From the NCBI GenBank assembly GCA_947297555.1, contig CAMYTM010000051.1, forward strand, positions 1-5,510: a DNA stretch of 5,510 nt. Direction: 5' to 3'. The notes under the pieces were generated by a model. That model ran no database searches and was not told the DNA's origin. It saw nothing but the letters and a program-made list of their open reading frames with translations. The first letter of the stretch is position 1. Every line of letters starts with the position of its first letter. Both the position numbers and the translations under genes were made by a program. Of the stretch, positions 1 to 5,490 are shown in pieces. Source of the stretch: an uncultured Mycoplasmatota bacterium. Lineage in GTDB: Bacteria > Bacillota_I > Bacilli_A > RF39 > UBA660.

Positions 1-1107
1 AGATTTCATAATCAGTGCTATTTCCCGGAATGGATAAAAGAGGATAAGATAATAAATGTAAAAACAAAGGAATCCTTTTTCTATCAATCTTTCCAGAGAC
101 TTTTAGATAAAGAATTGTTTAGTACCTCAGACTGGGAAATTTATAATCAATTTTTTAGTAGTGATAATAGAGATATTCACTTTTTATACTTAGAAAATTT
201 GGAAGAATTAGAATACAATAAAATGTATAAGTATTCAAGTCTTTGGGAATGTAAGAAATATTTAGAAAAAGAAAACTTTTCTCTTGCAACATTAACCTAT
301 TATCCAATTTATTGTAAGCAATTTGAATATTTAGTAAAAATGGGATTATATGCTCTAGCCTGTGATTATGCATATGCAATAAAGAAAAAGTCTACTTTCC
401 AAGAAACTTTTGGTATAGAGAAAAAATATTATCCTTTTATGAAAGAAATTAACATTTCATATCAGTTATTAAATGCTCTAAAATTATATCCTACCACGAA
501 TATCGAAATACTTAATTTCATAAGTGATTATGAGTGGTTAGTAGAAGAACTTTCTCCTCATCTAAAGTTTGATAAAATTTTGCCATATTTAGAAGAACAG
601 GGACTGACAAAAGCCAATTTTTATGAATATTGTGACTACATAAGATGCCTAAAAAAAATGCAACTAAATTTAAAAGACAATTGTATTTTGTTTCCTAAAA
701 ACTTTATGCAAGAACATGACAAAATTAATACAGAGGTTATTATTGTAGAAGATCCAGAAATAAACAAAAAAATTAAAGGGTTTGCTAACATTCTTTCTTT
801 AAATCAATATGAAGATGAAAAATTTGTAATTTATCCAGTTGATAGTATTGAAAGCATTATAGAGGAAAGTAGAAAACAAGCAAACTGTTTAAGAACATAT
901 TCTACTAGTATAAGCAATAATGATTGTCAAATATATTTGATGAGAGAAAAAAAGAATTTAGAAAAATCTTTTGTGACCATTGAAGTTCGAAATGCCAAAA
1001 TTGTACAAGCAAGAACAAAATATAATAAAGAAGTATCTGAGGAAGTGAAAAGCATTTTAAAGAATTGGGAAAACAGATTAATACCCATTTTTAATCGTAA
1101 AGAATAG
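1..1107 (+). CDS. PcfJ-like protein, 5'-truncated by the window edge
   Basis: The reading frame is open from the first base, so the true start lies upstream. The TTG at 115 has no convincing ribosome binding site and is unlikely to be the start. 368 residues are visible. The C-terminal third carries the hallmark pattern of the PcfJ-like family (Pfam PF14284, named after PcfJ of the enterococcal plasmid pCF10): a cysteine in ANCLRTYSTSI (Cys about 296 of the visible part), then an aliphatic strand (IYLMR), then VTIEVRN (EVR 328-330) and IVQARTKYN (334-342), ending in a helix with a tryptophan. The N-terminal part is charged and probably helical, and I do not recognise it. The biochemical function of the family is unknown. 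Members are common on conjugative elements, phages and gut Firmicutes chromosomes. A PcfK-like partner, if present, would lie upstream outside the window. Family assignment is fairly sure; the function is not known. Confidence 0.8.
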   Translation, partial: RFHNQCYFPEWIKEDKIINVKTKESFFYQSFQRLLDKELFSTSDWEIYNQFFSSDNRDIHFLYLENLEELEYNKMYKYSSLWECKKYLEKENFSLATLTYYPIYCKQFEYLVKMGLYALACDYAYAIKKKSTFQETFGIEKKYYPFMKEINISYQLLNALKLYPTTNIEILNFISDYEWLVEELSPHLKFDKILPYLEEQGLTKANFYEYCDYIRCLKKMQLNLKDNCILFPKNFMQEHDKINTEVIIVEDPEINKKIKGFANILSLNQYEDEKFVIYPVDSIESIIEESRKQANCLRTYSTSISNNDCQIYLMREKKNLEKSFVTIEVRNAKIVQARTKYNKEVSEEVKSILKNWENRLIPIFNRKE

Positions 1108-1110
1108 ATA

Positions 1111-1116
1111 TATAAT
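1111..1116 (+). promoter_or_regulatory. possible -10 box upstream of the nuclease-like gene
   Basis: A perfect TATAAT lies four bases after the stop codon of the PcfJ-like gene. The hexamer 17 bases upstream is only TTTTTA (1088-1093), a weak -35. It could give the nuclease-like gene its own transcript, but in such AT-rich DNA a chance match is quite possible. Confidence 0.3.
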
Positions 1117-1152
1117 ATAGACAAAGAAAAATTTTTAAAGGAGAAAATGTAT

Positions 1153-1827
1153 ATGGAAAAATTTAATATAGAAGAAATTATGAACCTATTAAAAAAGAAA
1201 AGAAAAATTTATATATCAGAAGCCGATTTTCAATTAGAAATGGCCATGGCAATCAAAGAAAAATATAAAGAAAAAGTAAAAGTAAGATTAGAATTTTGTC
1301 CTATAAAGTTTCCAAGAATGCATATTGATATCTTGGTAATTATAGATGGATTATGGATACCGATTGAATTAAAATACAAGACTAAAAAATATGAAAATGA
1401 AATTACCTATGAAGATGGAACAAAAGAATTTTTTGCTTTAAAAGAACACAAAGCCATAAATTTAAATAGTTATAAGTATTTAAAAGATATAGAAAGAATA
1501 GAGAAAGTAAGAAAAAAAGAGCCTACTTTATTCCGAGAAGGCTACACAGTATTTATTACAAATGATTTACGCTACCGTGAAAAACCAAAAGAAGGGTGTA
1601 TGTACGAAATGTTTTCTTTACATGACAGAAAAAAAGAAGAATTTATTGAAAATAAGAAAATAGGAAAATTAGAATGGATAGGAAAACCAAGCAAAAGTAC
1701 AGTAAAAGATTGTGGGGAACCTATTCATCTAAATAAAGAATATACATTTGTTTGGAAGGATTATTCTCAGGTTGATGATAGTAAAGCAGGTTCTTTTATA
1801 TATTTAGTCAATAAAATAGAAAAATAA
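1153..1827 (+). CDS. putative PD-(D/E)XK-fold nuclease, uncharacterised
   Basis: The protein is 224 residues from the preferred start. It shows the spacing expected of a restriction-endonuclease-like core: an acidic residue in an N-terminal helix (SEADFQ, Glu about 23), then HIDILV (Asp about 59) on one strand, then IPIELKYK on the next (Glu about 72, Lys about 74), giving D-x12-E-x-K. A helix with LKDIERIE follows. It has no methyltransferase, helicase or DNA-binding domain and no signal peptide. Substrate and partner are unknown; DNA cleavage is inferred from the motif only. It lies 45 bases after the PcfJ-like gene on the same strand, so the two may be co-transcribed. AAGGAG at 1138-1143 sits only 3 bases before the ATG at 1147 but 9 before the ATG at 1153, so I prefer 1153. 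Starting at 1147 adds Met-Tyr. Confidence 0.75.
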   Translation: MEKFNIEEIMNLLKKKRKIYISEADFQLEMAMAIKEKYKEKVKVRLEFCPIKFPRMHIDILVIIDGLWIPIELKYKTKKYENEITYEDGTKEFFALKEHKAINLNSYKYLKDIERIEKVRKKEPTLFREGYTVFITNDLRYREKPKEGCMYEMFSLHDRKKEEFIENKKIGKLEWIGKPSKSTVKDCGEPIHLNKEYTFVWKDYSQVDDSKAGSFIYLVNKIEK

Positions 1828-1919
1828 GCGGTAAAAAAGGAATAACAAATTTACAATGTAAAAATTCGTTTAGAGAAAAAAATAAACAAAAAGAAGACAA
1901 AGTTCAATTTCTGTAAAAA

Positions 1920-1948
1920 TTGATTCTCTAATTCTATTAACTTATCAT
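1920..1948 (+). promoter_or_regulatory. candidate sigma-A promoter for ylmC-like gene
   Basis: TTGATT (1920-1925) and TATCAT (1943-1948) are separated by exactly 17 bases, giving a predicted transcript start near 1955 and a leader of about 55 bases before the ylmC-like ATG. Each box has one or two mismatches to consensus. The spacing and the position in a 183-base intergenic gap support it. Confidence 0.45.
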
Positions 1949-1963
1949 TTAAAAGAGAAATAA

Positions 1964-1995
1964 GTTCTTTTTAGACAAAATAGAACATATTTTTT
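1964..1995 (+). terminator. terminator-like hairpin in the ylmC leader (terminator or attenuator)
   Basis: GTTCT (1964-1968) pairs with AGAAC (1982-1986). The stem continues inward with TTT/AAA after one mismatch, and after three bases it is followed by six T (1990-1995). It ends only five bases before the ylmC ribosome binding site. It could stop read-through from the accessory genes upstream, or act as an attenuator if the promoter at 1920-1948 is used. GC content of the stem is low, so strength is uncertain. Confidence 0.35.
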
Positions 1996-2010
1996 ATAAA
2001 GGTGGTTTAA

Positions 2011-2232
2011 ATGCGTGTTTCAGACTTACAAGTAAAAGATGTAGTGAGTTTAATTGATGGAAGAAAACTAGGAAGAATCGTGGACATAGAACTAGCCGAA
2101 GCGGGAAATGTAAATTATTTTGTGGTAGAGCCTAAACGCTTTTTTAAATTTTTCGGAAGTAGTGGAGAAATAAATGTTACAATGAACCAAATAAAAAAAA
2201 TAGGAGAAGATGTTATATTAGTTGAAATTTAA
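2011..2232 (+). CDS. YlmC/YmxH family PRC-barrel protein
   Basis: This small protein of 73 residues is close to the usual 75-85 of the family. It has the typical order: MRVSDLQVKDVVSL at the N-terminus, then DGRKLGRIVDIEL (the PRC-barrel strand-turn-strand), a middle segment ending in WFG-like FKFFGS, a GEINV strand, and the C-terminal QIKKIGEDVILVEI, which matches the family's QIKKIG-D-I-V ending closely. YlmC and YmxH of Bacillus are linked to sporulation by expression, but their molecular role is unknown; PRC-barrels are generally interaction modules. No membrane segment is seen. AAAGGTGG ends five bases before the ATG, which fixes the start. It precedes lspA by 41 bases on the same strand. 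Family is quite sure. I give no symbol because ylmC and ymxH cannot be told apart here. Confidence 0.88.
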   Translation: MRVSDLQVKDVVSLIDGRKLGRIVDIELAEAGNVNYFVVEPKRFFKFFGSSGEINVTMNQIKKIGEDVILVEI

Positions 2233-2251
2233 GAATTTTATTTGTTATAAT
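2222..2251 (+). promoter_or_regulatory. candidate promoter for lspA-rluD, extended -10
   Basis: TTGAAA (2222-2227) overlaps the last codons of the ylmC-like gene, and a perfect TATAAT (2246-2251) follows after 18 bases. TG one base ahead of the -10 gives an extended TGTTATAAT. The predicted start near 2258 leaves only about 15 bases before the lspA ATG. This is one of the two best promoter matches in the window. Confidence 0.6.
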
Positions 2252-2273
2252 ACTTAAGGAAAGAAGAAAGCCT

Positions 2274-2738
2274 ATGAATCGAAAAATTTTTATCGTTGCT
2301 GTTGTATCTTTATTTCTTGATCAATTTGCCAAAATTTTAATTGGTATCTTTTTTACTTTAAATGAAAGATTTATTGTGATTAAAAATTTTTTTTCTATTC
2401 ATTTTATTGAAAATTATGGAGCAGCGTGGAGTCTTTTAAATAACAAAGTCGACTTTTTAATTGTTGTATCCTTGCTTGCTATTTTTATTATCTATCGCTA
2501 TATGTACAGTTTTAAAAGAAACAAAAGAAATAATATTGCTTTTGGCCTTATTTTAGGAGGAATTGTTGGAAATTTAATTGACCGAGTATTCTTAGGATAT
2601 GTTAGAGATTTTCTATCTTTTAAAATATTTTCTTATAATTATCCTGTATTTAACTTAGCAGACGTTTTTATCGTGATAGGTGTATTTCTTTTAATTGTTG
2701 CAATTCTAAAAGGAGAAGACAAAAATGCAGAAGTTTAA
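2274..2738 (+). CDS. lspA: lipoprotein signal peptidase (signal peptidase II)
   Basis: This membrane aspartic protease removes the signal peptide from prolipoproteins after the lipobox cysteine has been diacylated by Lgt. Its 154 residues are the normal length. Family motifs appear in order: LDQFAK (Asp16, Lys20) at the end of the first membrane helix, ENYGAAWSLL (Asn47; GAAW is the usual Firmicutes form), GGIVGNLIDR (95-104), GYVRDF with catalytic Asp112, and FNLADVF with catalytic Asp130. Both catalytic aspartates are present, so it should be active. Four hydrophobic membrane segments are visible, near 5-25, 58-75, 88-105 and 128-146. The ribosome binding site (AAGGAA, 2255-2261) is modest and about 12 bases from the ATG. 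The 3' end overlaps the pseudouridine synthase gene by 14 bases, an lspA-rluD order common in Bacillota. Confidence 0.96.
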   Translation: MNRKIFIVAVVSLFLDQFAKILIGIFFTLNERFIVIKNFFSIHFIENYGAAWSLLNNKVDFLIVVSLLAIFIIYRYMYSFKRNKRNNIAFGLILGGIVGNLIDRVFLGYVRDFLSFKIFSYNYPVFNLADVFIVIGVFLLIVAILKGEDKNAEV

Positions 2739-3612
2739 TGTAGATGTAGAAAAAGTGCGTATCGATAAATATTTAAGTGAAAAATTAGAGTATTCACGTA
2801 GTATAATTGGTCATATGTTAAAAGATGGAAATATCTTAGTAAACGGTAAAATTGTAAAACCAAGTTTTTTAGTAACTATTGGAGATGTAGTAGAGATTGT
2901 AAAAGAATTTGAAAAACATAGTGATGTTGTGCCAACCAAGATGGATTTAGAAATAATATATGAAGATGAACATATTATGGTAATCAATAAACCAACAGGA
3001 GTTGTGGTTCATCCTGGAAGTGGAAATTTTACCAATACACTTGCAAATGGTCTTATGTATTATACAAATAATTTAAGTGATGTAAATGGCGAAAGTCGTC
3101 CCGGTATCGTTCACCGTTTAGACAAAGATACATCAGGGCTTATGTTAGTTGCGAAGACAAACAAAGCCCATGAAATTTTAGCAGATGATTTTAAAATACA
3201 TGCTATAAAAAGAGAATACATCGCTCTATTATGTGGAGTACTACCGCATAATGAAGCCAAAATTGACGCTCCTATTGGAAGAGATGAAACAAATCGAAAA
3301 AAAATGACAGTGACTGCCAAGAATTCTAAAGAAGCCATTACTCATCTAAAAGTAATAAAAAGATACCAAAATAATACTCTAGTATCTCTTCATTTAGAAA
3401 CAGGAAGAACGCATCAAATCAGAGTACATATGAAATATATTGGTTATCCAGTGTTTAATGATCCGGTCTACGGAAGTCAAAAAATAAAAGAAGTCGGACA
3501 ATTTCTGCATTCAAAAACAATTGATTTTGTCCATCCTATTACAAAAGAATCCTTGCATTTTGAAAATGAACTTCCAAACTTTTTTAAAAAATATTTGAAT
3601 GATTTAGAATAG
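2725..3612 (+). CDS. rluD: RluA/RluD-family large-subunit rRNA pseudouridine synthase
   Basis: The enzyme isomerises uridines to pseudouridine in RNA, most likely in 23S rRNA. Its 295 residues match the family's usual length of about 300. An N-terminal S4 RNA-binding domain spans about 10-60 (RIDKYLSEKL, MLKDGNILVNGK). The catalytic domain follows: IMVINKPTGVVVHP (84-97), HRLDKDTSGLMLVAKT (130-145) with catalytic Asp133, KREYIALLCG (162-171), GRTHQIRVHM (227-236) and HSKTIDFVHP (262-271). All core motifs are intact. A strong AAAGGAG (2709-2715) inside lspA sits 9 bases before the ATG, consistent with translational coupling. The exact target uridines cannot be read from sequence. Bacillota carry several RluA-like paralogues (for example ylyB-type genes next to lspA), so the symbol is by family and position. 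Confidence 0.93.
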   Translation: MQKFNVDVEKVRIDKYLSEKLEYSRSIIGHMLKDGNILVNGKIVKPSFLVTIGDVVEIVKEFEKHSDVVPTKMDLEIIYEDEHIMVINKPTGVVVHPGSGNFTNTLANGLMYYTNNLSDVNGESRPGIVHRLDKDTSGLMLVAKTNKAHEILADDFKIHAIKREYIALLCGVLPHNEAKIDAPIGRDETNRKKMTVTAKNSKEAITHLKVIKRYQNNTLVSLHLETGRTHQIRVHMKYIGYPVFNDPVYGSQKIKEVGQFLHSKTIDFVHPITKESLHFENELPNFFKKYLNDLE

Positions 3613-3936
3613 GCATAATATTAAAATAGTAGAAAATGTATACACATTTAAAAAAAAGTAAGGAATACTACATAAATGATACCTTCCAAGAAGATTTTTG
3701 ATATGATAAATGAGTAAATAAGAAAATATCATTAGAAATAAAGAGATAAAAAAAGAAAAAAATAAAATACTAGAAATAATAAAATAATAACAAAGAGCCA
3801 GAAGTAATAAAAGATTACTAATGTAAATAAACACAAAATCATTGTCTATTTTATTTTCTAAAATAATTTTCTTCATTGGAAATAAAAGAAGCAGGTGAGT
3901 AAAAATAAAACCAACGATTAAATAAAAATTTAACAT
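3604..3936 (-). CDS. small integral membrane protein, unknown function
   Basis: This leftward gene encodes 110 residues, mostly hydrophobic, with about four membrane segments near 4-20, 33-52, 54-78 and 92-109. A charged loop (KKIILENKIDND, about 22-33) separates the first two, and HIKNLLGRYH (78-87) the last two. I recognise no family or catalytic motif. Hydrophobic AT-rich ORFs can arise by chance, but this one has an eight-base GAGGTGAT (3939-3946 on the minus strand) that matches the 16S 3' end perfectly at the right distance from its ATG. It also fills an otherwise empty 390-base gap. It converges on the pseudouridine synthase gene, with stop codons overlapping by 9 bases, and diverges from the rhomboid gene. 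A divergent promoter, TTTACA (3999-3994) then TATTTT (3976-3971) at 17-base spacing, is possible. Probably real; function unknown. Confidence 0.68.
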   Translation of the reverse strand: MLNFYLIVGFIFTHLLLLFPMKKIILENKIDNDFVFIYISNLLLLLALCYYFIISSILFFSFFISLFLMIFSYLLIYHIKNLLGRYHLCSIPYFFLNVYTFSTILILCLF

Positions 3937-3946
3937 AAATCACCTC

Positions 3947-3975
3947 TTTACTAAAAATATGAAATATACTAAAAT
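3947..3975 (+). promoter_or_regulatory. weak candidate promoter for the rhomboid gene
   Basis: TTTACT (3947-3952) and TAAAAT (3970-3975) are 17 bases apart, giving a start near 3982, just ahead of the AAAAGGAG at 3985. It also lies downstream of the ATG at 3959, which is another reason to reject that ATG as the translation start. The boxes are weak matches in AT-rich DNA. Confidence 0.3.
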
Positions 3976-4000
3976 AATAGTACTAAAAGGAGATGTAAAA

Positions 4001-5140
4001 ATGAATACAATCACCATTACTAAAAAAGATGAAGTCGTAATGCGTTTAGTGCACTATTTTATTACGGAAGAAAACTATACTCCCATTATAGTAAATGGAG
4101 TAAAAGATGAAGTATGGTTAGAAAATAGTGAAGCCAAATATAAAATTGTTCGAATCAATTCTAATTATATTCACAATGAAGAACAATTTAAAACAGATCT
4201 TTTTAAAATTAGAAATGTCATGCGTCAAATTAAGAAAAAAACAGTATCTCTTTCTATGAATACGTTTAATATATTTTTAGATGTCAATGAAGATGTAAAA
4301 GTAGAAGACGATAAACATATTAAGTCGGTAATTGTAAAAGATATAAGCAATGATGAAACTAACAAAATAAAAAAATTTTTTCCAGATATTGAAAATAAAT
4401 TATTGAAAGACACTAAAGGCTTAGATTTAATCATCAATGTTACAGAAGATATTAATGCAAAAACAGAAAAAAATAATCGTATTTACGAAGCAACATTTAA
4501 ACCCAAGAAAATAATTATTACCTATCTTTTAATGGCATTATGTGTATTTTTATTCTTTTTAAGTTTTATGATTGGCAAAGGGAACCTAGATTCTTATACG
4601 TTGTATAAATTAGGTGCTGTAAGTGGTTCTGCTATCCAAAATGGTCAAATATGGCGATTACTTACAGGAACATTTTTACATGCAGGATTAATACATTTAT
4701 TAGTTAATATTTATTCTTTATGTATTATCGGAATGCAACTTGAAAACTTTATTGGCAAAAAGAAATTCTTAACTATTTATTTAGTAAGTGCCATTAGTGG
4801 AAGCCTTATGTCCTCTTTATTTACTACTGGAGTTTCTGTAGGAGCAAGTGGTGCAATATTTGGCCTTCTTGGTAGCATGTTATATTTTGGATACCATTAT
4901 CGCTTATATTTAGGAAATGTTTTGCGTGCTCAAATAGTACCTTTAATCATCATGAATTTATTTTTAGGATTTATGTTGCCAGGAATTGATAATGCTGCTC
5001 ATATTGGAGGATTAATTGGGGGTTATTTAACTACAATGGCGGTGGGGATTGTAGGAAAATCTACCAAAATGGACCAAATTAATGGTTATATTGTACTTGT
5101 GATTTATCTTGCTTTCTTAAGCATAATGTTGTTTAGATAA
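4001..5140 (+). CDS. rhomboid-family intramembrane serine protease with soluble N-terminal domain
   Basis: This multi-spanning protease cleaves membrane proteins within or near their transmembrane helices. It has 379 residues from the chosen start. Residues 1-165 form a soluble, presumably cytosolic domain (EENYTPIIVNG, DEVWLENS, YKIVRI). Seven or so hydrophobic segments follow from about 170. Rhomboid motifs are complete: IWRLLTGTFLHAGLIHLLVN (217-236) with His227, His232 and Asn236, GASGAIFG with nucleophile Ser283, and AAHIGG with catalytic His334. The domain plan resembles Bacillus GluP (YqgP), which also has an N-terminal extramembrane domain, but the C-terminal TPR region of GluP is absent: the protein stops right after the last membrane helix. 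The ATG at 4001 has AAAAGGAG 8 bases upstream, whereas the earlier in-frame ATG at 3959 has no ribosome binding site. Substrate is unknown. It is a single gene with its own terminator. Confidence 0.93.
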   Translation: MNTITITKKDEVVMRLVHYFITEENYTPIIVNGVKDEVWLENSEAKYKIVRINSNYIHNEEQFKTDLFKIRNVMRQIKKKTVSLSMNTFNIFLDVNEDVKVEDDKHIKSVIVKDISNDETNKIKKFFPDIENKLLKDTKGLDLIINVTEDINAKTEKNNRIYEATFKPKKIIITYLLMALCVFLFFLSFMIGKGNLDSYTLYKLGAVSGSAIQNGQIWRLLTGTFLHAGLIHLLVNIYSLCIIGMQLENFIGKKKFLTIYLVSAISGSLMSSLFTTGVSVGASGAIFGLLGSMLYFGYHYRLYLGNVLRAQIVPLIIMNLFLGFMLPGIDNAAHIGGLIGGYLTTMAVGIVGKSTKMDQINGYIVLVIYLAFLSIMLFR

Positions 5141-5146
5141 GAAAAG

Positions 5147-5179
5147 AAAAACTTCTATGAAAAAATTAGAAGTTTTTTT
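5147..5179 (+). terminator. intrinsic terminator after the rhomboid gene
   Basis: An 11-base-pair stem, AAAAACTTCTA (5147-5157) with TAGAAGTTTTT (5167-5177), closes a 9-base loop and runs into seven consecutive T (5173-5179), six bases after the rhomboid stop codon. The A-tract on the left side means it may also work on the minus strand. Confidence 0.85.
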
Positions 5180-5199
5180 GAAATATTTTGTCGAATTGA

Positions 5200-5227
5200 T
5201 TGAAAATAGTATTTAAATTTATATAAT
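5200..5227 (+). promoter_or_regulatory. near-consensus sigma-A promoter for the structured RNA
   Basis: TTGAAA (5200-5205) and a perfect TATAAT (5222-5227) are separated by 16 bases. The predicted transcript start is at about 5232-5236, directly at the left foot of the long closing helix, as expected for a dedicated noncoding RNA gene. The terminator at 5147-5179 isolates it from the rhomboid gene. Confidence 0.7.
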
Positions 5228-5231
5228 AAAG

Positions 5232-5490
5232 ACTCGTGTTACGCAAGTTGTAGCGCCTTACTACTTTAATTCTTACAAGTACAAGCGACAAGATTTTTTG
5301 ATCAGGGATTTTGGATGCGTAGGAGACGAGGAGTTATGAGTAAGAATATTATTCATAGTAATTATGTTTATCGTTGTTATACTTCGATGAATATAAAAAA
5401 TAGACGAATACCAAACACCATAGATTTTACTTGATATTCGGTATAGCGTCTCAAACAAAAACGTAAGGCGTTATCTATTTGGTAACACTT
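5232..5490 (+). ncRNA. structured noncoding RNA, possibly raiA-motif class
   Basis: No convincing protein gene is present, but the two ends pair with each other. The outer helix is GTGTTAC (5236-5242) with GTAACAC (5482-5488), extended by CAA/TTG past one bulged G. After a short internal loop the inner helix pairs GTAGCGCCTTAC (5250-5261) with GTAAGGCGTTAT (5463-5474), 12 pairs including two G-U wobbles. Inside lie three arms: ATTCTTAC/GTAAGAAT (5269-5276 with 5340-5347), TATTCAT/ATGAATA (5350-5356 with 5387-5393), and AGACG-ATACC/GGTAT-CGTCT (5402-5412 with 5440-5451). The first arm encloses a purine-rich segment (5303-5339) with no obvious internal pairing, typical of a conserved core. The RNA starts at a strong promoter. 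Size and layout are compatible with the raiA-motif RNA of Bacillota; a retron msr-msd RNA or a new class are alternatives. That it is a structured RNA is likely; its class is a guess. No terminator is visible before the window ends at 5510. Confidence 0.65.

Noticed and set aside
1850..1862. Short hairpin TTTAC-AAT-GTAAA after the nuclease-like gene.
   Set aside because: It has only five A/T-dominated pairs and no T-tract, which is not enough for a terminator.
3111..3338. Leftward 75-codon ORF inside the pseudouridine synthase gene; similar shadows at 155-379, 927-1124 and 4225-4437.
   Set aside because: All lie inside well-supported genes on the opposite strand and have no ribosome binding site or recognisable product.
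3634..3649. Perfect hairpin AAATGT-ATAC-ACATTT after rluD as a terminator.
   Set aside because: It is followed by a run of A, not T, on the plus strand, and lies inside the coding region of the leftward membrane protein gene. The T-run on the minus strand precedes the hairpin instead of following it.
3959..4000. Longer rhomboid protein starting at the ATG at 3959.
   Set aside because: There is no ribosome binding site before it, the likely promoter overlaps it, and AAAAGGAG at 3985-3992 points clearly to the ATG at 4001.
5250..5345. glmS ribozyme, because AGCGCC is followed by GACGAGG and GTTAT and later by CGTAAGG.
   Set aside because: The spacing and the rest of the conserved glmS core do not match, and AGCGCC is bound up in a perfect long-range helix with 5463-5473.
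5336..5434. Small rightward ORF of 32 codons inside the structured RNA (ATG at 5336, TGA at 5432), with AGGAG 10 bases upstream.
   Set aside because: It lies wholly inside the paired RNA, ends in TGA unlike every other gene here, and has no recognisable sequence; the purine-rich upstream part is better explained as RNA core.
5273..5458. Leftward 61-codon ORF across the end region.
   Set aside because: It is antisense to the structured RNA, has no ribosome binding site, and its composition is that expected from the reverse complement of the RNA helices.
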